64,000 nucleotides of DNA from an uncultured Marvinbryantia sp. (GTDB lineage: Bacteria > Bacillota > Clostridia > Lachnospirales > Lachnospiraceae), in contig NZ_CAJKOX010000002.1 in the NCBI RefSeq assembly GCF_905201705.1, positions 1 through 64,000 of the forward strand, read 5' to 3'. Each line of letters starts with the position of its first letter. Within the stretch, counting starts at the first letter, position 1. A program made the position numbers and the translations under genes. The notes under the pieces were generated by a model, which did no database searches, was not told where the DNA came from, and saw only the letters and a list, made by a program, of their open reading frames with translations. Positions 17,913-25,344 of this stretch are shown here, in pieces.

Positions 17913-19460
17913 ATGCTGATTCGTGATATTCTGGAAGAGAGCGGAAGAAATTATGCGGAGATTCCGGCGATAAAATGGTTAAAAAAGAAGGAGATACAGG
18001 AGATAAATTACCGCGGACTGCTGGAAAATGTGATGGCGGTGAGAAAGGGACTGCTCGCGGAAGGCTTTTCCGGAAAGCATATTGCGCTGATCGGAAGCAG
18101 CTCCGCGGAGTGGGTGGAGAGCTACCTGGGAATTATCACCGGAAGCACGGTTGCCGTGCCGCTGGATGTAAATCTTCCGGGCGAGGATCTGATCGATCTT
18201 CTTAACCGTTCCGACGCGGCGGGCTTGTTTCTGAGTCCGAAGCAGAAGGGACTTCTGGAGCAGATCCGGGAAAAATGTCCGAAGCTTCAGAAAATCTGGA
18301 TGCTGGAGGATGCGGCGGCATCGCAGACTGACAGCGCGGAAATCTCTAGTCTGGCGGATTTAAAAGCAGTTGGCGCGGACAGTGCGGCGGACGCCGACAG
18401 ACCGGATCCGGAGGGAATCGCGACGATTATTTTTACCTCCGGAACGACCGGAAAGAGTAAGGGCGTCATGCTGACGCAGAAAAATCTGGCGGAGAATGTG
18501 AAGGCGGTGCAGTATACCGCGAAACCTGGCAGCGTGCTGCTGAGCGTGCTCCCGATCCATCACGCGTTCTGTCTGGTGATGGACTGGCTGAAGGGATTTT
18601 CGCTTGGCACCACCGTATGCATCAACGATTCTCTCCTGCATATGGTGAAAAATATGGGTGTATTCCAGCCGGAGGTCATGCTGATGGTTCCGCTGATGGT
18701 GGAGACGATTTACAAAAGGCTTGCCGCAGCGGACGCCTCCATTCCGAAGCAGATGGTCGCAAATGCCGTATTTGGCGGAAGGCTGCACACGATTTTCACC
18801 GGCGGCGCGCATCTCGATCCGTATTATATTGAGAAATTTGCCCAGTACGGCGTGGCTGTTCTGGAGGGCTACGGCATGTCGGAGTGTTCCCCGGTCATCA
18901 GCTCCAATACACCGGAGGATCATAAAGACGGCTCCGTTGGCAGACCGCTGCCGAATGTCGAGATCGCGTTTGACAATGGAGAAATTCTGGTGCGCGGAAG
19001 CAGTGTGATGAAGGGCTATTATCAGATGCCGCAGGAGACGGCGGATACTTTAAAGGATGGATGGCTCCACACGGGCGACAAGGGCTATCTTGACGAGGAC
19101 GGCTTCTTATATATTAACGGGCGCGTCAAGAATCTGATCATTCTCTCCAACGGAGAAAATATTTCCCCGGAGGAAATTGAAAATAAACTGGCGCTCGGCG
19201 CTCTGGTAGGCGAAGTGGTTGTAACCGGCGAAAATAACGGGCTTACGGCAAGGATTTTCCCGGATCCGGATGTGGCGGCAGCAAAGGGACTGGATGCGCA
19301 GGCAATTCAGGCGGAACTGCAGGCATTTATAGATCAGTACAATAAGACGCAGCCGACCTACCGCCAGATTACCGGGCTGGTTGTGCGGAAAAATCCGTTT
19401 ATCAAGAGCGCGACGAGAAAAATCAAGCGGCAGGAGGTCTTGATTGACGAGCCGTGCTAA
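17913..19460 (+). CDS. acyl-activating AMP ligase (fatty acyl-ACP/CoA ligase family)
   Basis: ANL-superfamily enzyme that activates a carboxylic acid with ATP and should load it onto the adjacent carrier protein. Seen: the P-loop TIIFTSGTTGKSKGVML (about 170-186), LPIHHAF, EGYGMSECSPV (A5), DGWLHTGDKGYLDEDG (A7 with the ribose-binding Asp), KNLIILSNGENISPEEIE (A8 hinge), and a C-terminal Lys in the SATRKIKRQ segment (A10). The motifs resemble long-chain fatty-acid ligases more than NRPS amino-acid adenylation domains, so a fatty or aryl acid is the likelier substrate (inference). AGGAGG precedes ATG 17913. The 3' end overlaps the convergent TetR gene by 4 bp. Confidence 0.85.
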   Translation: MLIRDILEESGRNYAEIPAIKWLKKKEIQEINYRGLLENVMAVRKGLLAEGFSGKHIALIGSSSAEWVESYLGIITGSTVAVPLDVNLPGEDLIDLLNRSDAAGLFLSPKQKGLLEQIREKCPKLQKIWMLEDAAASQTDSAEISSLADLKAVGADSAADADRPDPEGIATIIFTSGTTGKSKGVMLTQKNLAENVKAVQYTAKPGSVLLSVLPIHHAFCLVMDWLKGFSLGTTVCINDSLLHMVKNMGVFQPEVMLMVPLMVETIYKRLAAADASIPKQMVANAVFGGRLHTIFTGGAHLDPYYIEKFAQYGVAVLEGYGMSECSPVISSNTPEDHKDGSVGRPLPNVEIAFDNGEILVRGSSVMKGYYQMPQETADTLKDGWLHTGDKGYLDEDGFLYINGRVKNLIILSNGENISPEEIENKLALGALVGEVVVTGENNGLTARIFPDPDVAAAKGLDAQAIQAELQAFIDQYNKTQPTYRQITGLVVRKNPFIKSATRKIKRQEVLIDEPC

Positions 19461-20059
19461 GACATAAACGGCAGCATCCCGCCCACGAAGGCGTGTGTGA
19501 GGATATCCGCGATCGTCTCTGGCGAGCTGCGGAAATCCTCCATGATCCATTTGTGCAGCACACCGATGGTACTGCCGATCGCGCAGGCGATCATGTAGGC
19601 AAATTCTTCTTTGCTGCTGTGCGACGGGGCGGTGGTGCGGGTGACATTTGTCACATACTGATGAAGCATGGTCAGGGTTTTCTCAAAAAATCCGTCCCCC
19701 TGCGGGTTACATAAAAGATTCGCCAGAAACGGATTGGTCTTTGTGTAATTGCAGATGGTAAGAAAAAAAGATTTACACATATCATAGTCATTCTTCGGGT
19801 GAAACGTCCCCATGAGGGAAAAAATATCATGGATGGTCTTGTCCTCGATGGCGTTAATCAGAGCCGGAATATTTTCGTAGTGATTGTAAAAGGTGCTGCG
19901 GACAATTCCGGCTCGTTTTATCACATCTGCTACCGTGATCTTATCCAGCTCCTTTTCTTTTAAAAGCAAAAAGAAAGCGTCGTAGATCGCTTCGTCAGCG
20001 ACGGAATAGCGCTCATCAGATTTTTCATCAAATCGTGTATCCGGTATTTCGTAATTCAT
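19457..20059 (-). CDS. TetR/AcrR-family repressor
   Basis: DNA-binding repressor that probably responds to a small ligand. Seen: N-terminal helix-turn-helix ITVADVIKRAGIVRSTFYNHYENI (residues about 41-64 in part), followed by an all-helical ligand-binding domain; 200 aa. AGGAGA precedes its ATG. It is convergent with the ligase (4-bp overlap) and divergent from the AGCS transporter, with a 165-bp shared promoter region carrying repeated TTCGTT/AACGAA half-sites. This layout suggests it controls itself and the transporter, and perhaps the assembly operon. Confidence 0.88.
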   Translation of the reverse strand: MNYEIPDTRFDEKSDERYSVADEAIYDAFFLLLKEKELDKITVADVIKRAGIVRSTFYNHYENIPALINAIEDKTIHDIFSLMGTFHPKNDYDMCKSFFLTICNYTKTNPFLANLLCNPQGDGFFEKTLTMLHQYVTNVTRTTAPSHSSKEEFAYMIACAIGSTIGVLHKWIMEDFRSSPETIADILTHAFVGGMLPFMS

Positions 20060-20224
20060 AAGGCTCTCCTGTGGGGATAGATTTCAGGTAACTATATTAT
20101 ACCACAGATCGGGCGGCGAAATGAACGAAAAATATAGAATCTTTTTGAAGCATATGGATGACAAAATACGTTCGTTCGTTTATACTAATAGTTAAAAAAC
20201 GAAAGATATGGAGAATACCCTGAC
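20060..20224. promoter_or_regulatory. divergent promoter and operator region, TetR gene / AGCS transporter
   Basis: Rightward promoter: ATGACA (20158-20163), 17-bp spacer, TATACT (20181-20186). Leftward: TATAAT read on the minus strand at 20101-20096 with a weak TTCATT -35. Half-sites: GAACGAA (20123-20129) over the leftward -35; TTCGTTC (20171-20177) in the rightward spacer; TTCGTTT (20175-20181) and AAACGAA (20197-20203) forming an inverted repeat around the rightward -10. These are good candidates for TetR operators. Confidence 0.55.
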
Positions 20225-21643
20225 ATGGAAATGATGCAAGCATTTGGGCAAAGTCTGATAAACATTGTACTGGCAGTGTACGAATTTTTGTGGGGCGATC
20301 TGGTGACGATCCCGCTTCCGGGCGGCGGCAGCGTGGGGCTGTCGCTGCTGATCCTGATTCTTGTTCCTGTGGGAGTTTATTTTACGATCAGAACGCGGTT
20401 TGTGCTGGTGCGTATGTTTCCGGAGATGCTGTACATTGCCGTGGAAAAGAAGCAGGAGACGCAGAAAAACAGTATTTCCGGGCTGCAGGCGCTGATTGTG
20501 TCTACCGCTACCCGGGTCGGTATGGGAAACCTGGTGGGCGTGGTGGCGGCGATCTCGGCAGGCGGCGCGGGCGCGGTGTTCTGGATGTGGGTGCTGGCGC
20601 TGCTCGGTTCCTCCACAGCGTATGCGGAGGCGACGCTGGCGCAGCTTTACCGTCAGAAGGATCCGCTCTACGGGGGCTACCGCGGTGGTCCGGCTTATTA
20701 TATCCATGCCTTTGTGATGAGAAAAAGAAAGCACAAGGCGCGCAAAAGCGTTATTGCTGCATTGTTTGCCCTTTCCGGGCTGATCTGCTGGTGCGGCATC
20801 AGTCAGGTGATCAGCAATTCCGTCACCTCGGCGGTGGATAATGCTTTTTCCGTTCCGCCGCTTTATACCACGATCGTACTGGTGGCAGTGGCGGCGGTAG
20901 TTGTTCTGCGCAAAAATGCGACCGTGAAGGTGCTTGACGTGATGGTGCCGGTGATGGCGGGCTGCTATTTTCTGATGACGATTTTTGTGATCGTGAGAAA
21001 TGTCGGCGAGCTTCCGGCTGTATTTGAGCGGATTTTTGCCGAGGCATTCGGGCTGCGCCAGGTGGCGGCGGGCGGCTTCGGCGCGGTGCTGATGAATGGT
21101 GTGAAGCGCGGGCTTTTCTCGAATGAAGCCGGCTCCGGCTCTGCGCCCTGTGCGGCGGCAGCGGCGGACGTCACGCATCCGGCAAAGGCGGGACTTCTGC
21201 AGGCGTTCGGTGTGTTTGTGGACACCATTGTGATCTGCACCTGCTCGGCGATGATCATGCTGCTGGCTCCGGCGGAAAAAATTGCGGGGCTTGCGGGGAT
21301 GGATCTTCTGCAGGAGGCGATGCGCTATCACTTTGGTGATTTCGGCGTGGTATTTATCGCCGTTATATTGCTGCTTTTCAGCTTTTCCACATTTATTGGC
21401 ATTTTGTTTTATGCGCGTTCCAATGTCGCGTATCTGTTCGGCGATAACTGGTTCTCGCAGACCGCTTATAAATGCGTTGCGCTGGTGATGCTCTTTATCG
21501 GCGGGCTTGCCGCCTACACCTTCGTGTGGGATCTCGGAGATGTCGGCATCGGGCTGATGACCATTTTCAATATGGTGGCGCTGCTGCCGCTGTCCGGGGA
21601 GGCGGTCGCCGCGCTGAAGGATTATGAGAAACAGCGTAAGTAA
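20225..21643 (+). CDS. AGCS-family sodium:amino acid symporter
   Basis: Integral membrane transporter of the alanine/glycine:cation symporter family. Seen: about 10-11 hydrophobic segments, TRVGMGNLVGVVAAISAGG, and the family signature GLFSNEAGSGSAPCAAAAAD followed by THPAKAGLLQAFGVFVDT; 472 aa, normal length. ATG 20225 has GGAG about 10 nt upstream. It is divergent from the TetR gene and next to the condensation-carrier-ligase operon. Either it supplies an amino acid to that pathway or it is an independent uptake system sharing the regulator. A rho-independent hairpin follows. Confidence 0.88.
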   Translation: MEMMQAFGQSLINIVLAVYEFLWGDLVTIPLPGGGSVGLSLLILILVPVGVYFTIRTRFVLVRMFPEMLYIAVEKKQETQKNSISGLQALIVSTATRVGMGNLVGVVAAISAGGAGAVFWMWVLALLGSSTAYAEATLAQLYRQKDPLYGGYRGGPAYYIHAFVMRKRKHKARKSVIAALFALSGLICWCGISQVISNSVTSAVDNAFSVPPLYTTIVLVAVAAVVVLRKNATVKVLDVMVPVMAGCYFLMTIFVIVRNVGELPAVFERIFAEAFGLRQVAAGGFGAVLMNGVKRGLFSNEAGSGSAPCAAAAADVTHPAKAGLLQAFGVFVDTIVICTCSAMIMLLAPAEKIAGLAGMDLLQEAMRYHFGDFGVVFIAVILLLFSFSTFIGILFYARSNVAYLFGDNWFSQTAYKCVALVMLFIGGLAAYTFVWDLGDVGIGLMTIFNMVALLPLSGEAVAALKDYEKQRK

Positions 21644-21655
21644 CTATAGTCACAC

Positions 21656-21690
21656 AGGCCGGGAATCTGGAAACAGGTTCCCGGCCTTAT
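21656..21690 (+). terminator. terminator after the AGCS transporter
   Basis: GGCCGGGAA (21657-21665) pairs perfectly with TTCCCGGCC (21678-21686). The T-tract is short (TTATT). Confidence 0.6.
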
Positions 21691-21772
21691 TCATATGCAG
21701 ACGTCAGTCCCGCCTCACAATAAAATAAAACATCAAAATGTACGATTTGCCGGAACGAAAAAAGAAGAGGCA

Positions 21773-21792
21773 GCATATTTTGCAAAATATGC
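21773..21792. promoter_or_regulatory. 20-bp perfect palindrome upstream of the permuted-GH3 operon
   Basis: GCATATTTTGCAAAATATGC is identical to its reverse complement. It lies 30 bp upstream of a good -35 box, a position typical of an activator or repressor site. The binding protein is unknown. Confidence 0.5.
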
Positions 21793-21822
21793 ACCTCAAA
21801 AGCACAGAATAGGAACGATCTG

Positions 21823-21851
21823 TTGTCATTTTTGCTCAAAGAATATAGAAT
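21823..21851 (+). promoter_or_regulatory. promoter of the permuted GH3-GH2-LytTR operon
   Basis: TTGTCA (21823-21828), 17-bp spacer, TAGAAT (21846-21851), about 90 bp before the GH3 start. Confidence 0.55.
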
Positions 21852-21941
21852 ATGAGATAACAAATGTTTGCGCGGACATGTTTCAAACTATCCCGGCGTC
21901 TGCAGCGCCCGGGAGCGGGAAATTTACGGAGGTAGGAGAAA

Positions 21942-24900
21942 ATGAAACATTCCAGATTATGGACTGGTCTTTCATCGCTGTGCAGCTTTTCACTGGTGCT
22001 GTCGCTGGTGGGAATGGACTGCATGATGGGGTATGAAGGAACCGTCAATCAGGCGCTCGGCATTCAGACAAGCAAGATTGTCAATGAGGGCGATGCAAAT
22101 GAGGATACTACATATTTTGAGAGCAGCTACGGGGAGCTGAATGCGGAAAATTTGCAGAAGCTGATCGAGGATACTTATGCGGAGGCAGTGCAGGAGGAAG
22201 CGGAAGGAGCTGTCCTGCTGAGAAATGAGAATGACGCGCTGCCGCTGTCCGCGGAGGAAACAAGAGTGACGCTGTTTGGTCACGCCGTGGCGCAGCCGCT
22301 TTATAAAAATGCGTCGGCCGGCTCCAAGGGCTACCAGACAGAGCACAATATCGACCTGTATACGGCGCTGAGCAATGCGGGCTTTGCGATTAACGACACG
22401 CTGTACAATGCATACACGGCAAGCGAGACCGTGCGCGGCACCGGCGGCTATGACTTTGCGACGCAGACGACCAGTGTGAAATCGATGGGTGAGGAAACGA
22501 TCTCCTTCTATACCGATGAACTGCAGGCGTCCTGGGAGGACGATTACAATGATGTGGCAATCGTGATGTTTGCCCGCGAGGCAGGCGAGGGCATGGAAAT
22601 GGAACTTTCTGATTCCTATGAGGGTATCAGCTCGCTTGCGCTGCACCAGGACGAAAAAGACCTGCTGCAGATGATAAAGGATTCCGGTAAATTCTCCAAA
22701 ACGATCGTGCTGATCAACAGCGGAAACCCGATGGAGCTGGAGTGGCTTGAGGAATATGGCGTGGACGCCTGCCTCTGGATCGGACTCCCGGGACAGCGGG
22801 GCTTTGAGGCGGTAGCCGGTATCCTGAACGGAACCGTAAACCCGTCCGGTCATCTGACCGATACCTATGCGGCAAATTCGCTTTCAGCGCCGTCTGTTGT
22901 AAACGGCAGCTTTAACAATCAGAACTGGACGAATCTGGACGAGGTGCTGGCAGCTCTGGAGGACGAGGATTCCGGTATTTCCTGGTCGACCGTCCAGGCG
23001 GAGGGCATTTATGTTGGATATAAATACTATGAGACGCGTTATGAGGATACTGTTCTCGGGCAGGGCAATGCCAGCGACGCGGTTGGCTCCTTTGACGGCA
23101 AGGCATGGGACTATGCGGCAGAGGTAACATATCCGTTTGGCTACGGTCTTTCCTACACGGAGTTTGAGCAGACACTGGATGATGTGACAATGGAAGGCGA
23201 CACCATTACTGTCACCGTTACCGTGAAAAATACGGGAGACACTGCCGGAAAATCCGTTGTTCAGATCTACGCGCAGACTCCGTATGGCGACTATGAAAAA
23301 GAAAACCTGGTGGAGAAATCGGCGATCCAGCTTCTGGATTTTGGAAAGACGGAGCTGCTGCAGCCGGGCGAGAGCCAGACGCTCACTATCGAATGTGACA
23401 AATATCTGCTGGCAAGCTATGACTACACCAATGCAAAGAGTTACATTATGAGTGAGGGAGATTACTACCTCGCGATCGGTGAGAACGCACATGACGCACT
23501 GAATAATGTGCTGGCGGCAAAGGGCGCAGAGGGCATGGTGGACGCTGACGGTACAGAGGCAGCAGGCGAAGCGGAGAAAACATTCACATGGGAGGAAAGC
23601 TTCGACGCCGATACCTACCGCAATTCCCGCTACACGGGCGAAGAGGTGACAAACCAGTTTGCGGACGCGGATATCAATTACTGGCAGGAGGGTACGGTGA
23701 CTTATCTTTCCAGAAATGACTGGGCGGCGACCTGGCCGATCGCGGCGACTCAGATCACGCTTTCGGAGGAAATGATGACCGCGCTGGCGGGCGATTACTA
23801 TACAAAACCGGAGGATGCTCCGTCTGTGAGCGATTTCACGCAGGGCGACAATCAGGGAATCCCGCTGGCGGCGATGATCGGTCTGGAGTATGATGATCCG
23901 CAGTGGGAAACCTATCTGAACCAGTTTACGATTGACGAGCTGGCAGTGTCAATTGCGGATAACTTTGGAACGGCGGAAATTACCACCGTCGGGAAACCGG
24001 CGATTCTGGTAGGCGATGGTCCGGACGGTGTGGGCGGAAGCTTCAACGCGGAAACTTACGGCGACGGCAGACAGGATTGCTGTTTCCCGACAGAAATCGT
24101 GCTGGCGTCAACGTTCAATAAAGACCTGATGAGAAACCGCGGCGAGCTGATGGCAGAGGAGTGCCTGTATCTTGGCATGATGGAGGACTGGATGCCGGGC
24201 ATCAACCTGCACCGCACGCCGTTTGGCGGAAGAAACTTTGAATACTATTCCGAGGACTCTGTGATGAATTATCTCTGTGAAATTCCGGAGGTAGAGGCGA
24301 TGGAGGCAAAAGGCGTTCATGCGGGCGCAAAGCACTGCATCGGCAACGACCAGGAAAACAACCGCGAGGGTATCGCTGTATTCTTTAACGAGCAGGCGTT
24401 TCGCGAAGGAGCGCTGCGCGGCGTGGAGGGCGCGCTGGCAGTGGCAGGCGGACAGGCTGTTATGCACGGCTTCAACCGTCTGGGCTTCACATGGTGCTCT
24501 TCCAGTACAGCGCTCTGCACACAGGTGCTGGAGGGCGAGTGGGGATTTGTCGGTCAGCAGGAAACGGACGCGGTGGCAGGCGCGGTCGGCACTTATAAGG
24601 GACATTTCGTGCCGGCAGTTGCGGCCGGAACAGACAACTTCTGTCTGGATTTCGCAGGCGACAGCTCCCGTGCGCTTGTGCAGGCGATCACGACGAACGA
24701 TGATGGCAATCTGCTGGGACTGCTCCGCAAATCGGTACATGATTATCTGTACGTCGCTGCAAACAGTAACATTATGAACGGCTACAGCGTAAATTCAAAG
24801 GTGGTGTCCGTAACACCGTGGTGGCAGCCGCTGATGTACGGTCTGATCGCAGCATTTGCGGTGCTGGATGTTCTCTGCCTGGCGATGCTGCTGCGCAAAA

Positions 24901-24944
24901 GACTTGGAAAAAAAGAAAAAATTAATGTGGAGGTGCAGGAATAA
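21942..24944 (+). CDS. membrane-anchored, circularly permuted GH3 beta-glycosidase
   Basis: GH3 glycosidase with its domains in reverse order. Seen: an N-terminal hydrophobic segment (about 8-28); the alpha/beta domain that normally comes second (EGAVLLRNENDALPL near 88, LINSGNPMELEWL near 260); a fibronectin-III domain (about 400-510); then the catalytic barrel (about 640-915) with GPDGVGGSF, GRNFEYYSED, KHCIGNDQENN and predicted nucleophile Asp876 in FVGQQETDAVAG (usually SDW); and a C-terminal helix (about 945-970) followed by Lys/Arg. Helices at both ends suggest an enzyme tethered on the cell surface. Known: some rumen and gut clostridial beta-glucosidases share this permuted order. Exactly 1000 aa. 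Ribosome site GGAGG precedes ATG 21942. It is the first gene of an operon with GH2, GtrA-like and LytTR genes. Confidence 0.85.
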   Translation: MKHSRLWTGLSSLCSFSLVLSLVGMDCMMGYEGTVNQALGIQTSKIVNEGDANEDTTYFESSYGELNAENLQKLIEDTYAEAVQEEAEGAVLLRNENDALPLSAEETRVTLFGHAVAQPLYKNASAGSKGYQTEHNIDLYTALSNAGFAINDTLYNAYTASETVRGTGGYDFATQTTSVKSMGEETISFYTDELQASWEDDYNDVAIVMFAREAGEGMEMELSDSYEGISSLALHQDEKDLLQMIKDSGKFSKTIVLINSGNPMELEWLEEYGVDACLWIGLPGQRGFEAVAGILNGTVNPSGHLTDTYAANSLSAPSVVNGSFNNQNWTNLDEVLAALEDEDSGISWSTVQAEGIYVGYKYYETRYEDTVLGQGNASDAVGSFDGKAWDYAAEVTYPFGYGLSYTEFEQTLDDVTMEGDTITVTVTVKNTGDTAGKSVVQIYAQTPYGDYEKENLVEKSAIQLLDFGKTELLQPGESQTLTIECDKYLLASYDYTNAKSYIMSEGDYYLAIGENAHDALNNVLAAKGAEGMVDADGTEAAGEAEKTFTWEESFDADTYRNSRYTGEEVTNQFADADINYWQEGTVTYLSRNDWAATWPIAATQITLSEEMMTALAGDYYTKPEDAPSVSDFTQGDNQGIPLAAMIGLEYDDPQWETYLNQFTIDELAVSIADNFGTAEITTVGKPAILVGDGPDGVGGSFNAETYGDGRQDCCFPTEIVLASTFNKDLMRNRGELMAEECLYLGMMEDWMPGINLHRTPFGGRNFEYYSEDSVMNYLCEIPEVEAMEAKGVHAGAKHCIGNDQENNREGIAVFFNEQAFREGALRGVEGALAVAGGQAVMHGFNRLGFTWCSSSTALCTQVLEGEWGFVGQQETDAVAGAVGTYKGHFVPAVAAGTDNFCLDFAGDSSRALVQAITTNDDGNLLGLLRKSVHDYLYVAANSNIMNGYSVNSKVVSVTPWWQPLMYGLIAAFAVLDVLCLAMLLRKRLGKKEKINVEVQE

Positions 24945-25344
24945 TGAGTAGTATAATACAAAAAAGGCGGCTGGATTCTATCTGATCATGATTGCGGCGG
25001 CAGCGGCGGTTATCTCTCTGATCCGTTTCTGTACATGGGCGCCGGCGCATAATGCAATGGACACGACGATCGTTCTGGCGCTGGCGGCAGGAATCGTGAT
25101 GAACCTTGTTATGGTTGTGAAGGATGAGGATCTTCTGGTGGTTCTCTCGACGGCATGCTACGCATATGCGCTGTTCCGTCATCTGACGAACCAGGTCGGC
25201 TCTTTTGTAGACGCCTTCCAGGGAATCAATATGTTCGGTGACGCTACACAGGTAGGAAACATTGTTTCAATAGCGATCGTGATGGCAGTCGGTGCGATTC
25301 TGCCCATTCTGGCAGGCTTTATGAGGCGCGAAAAGGAAGTATGA
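24944..25344 (+). pseudogene. small membrane protein with apparent frameshift near its start
   Basis: Unrecognised membrane protein with three or four hydrophobic segments (AAAAAVISLIRF, TIVLALAAGIVMNLVMVV, IVSIAIVMAVGAILPILAGF) and ending MRREKEV. The natural start, ATG 24944, overlaps the GH3 stop (TAATG), but that frame ends after 13 codons. One extra A in the A6 run at 24960-24965 would join it to the long frame, giving MSSIIQKKAAGFYLIM. As read, translation would need ATG 24988, which has no ribosome site. It is either a slippage mutation, an assembly error or true phase variation. It overlaps the GH2 start by 4 bp, so coupling downstream depends on it. Confidence 0.65.
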
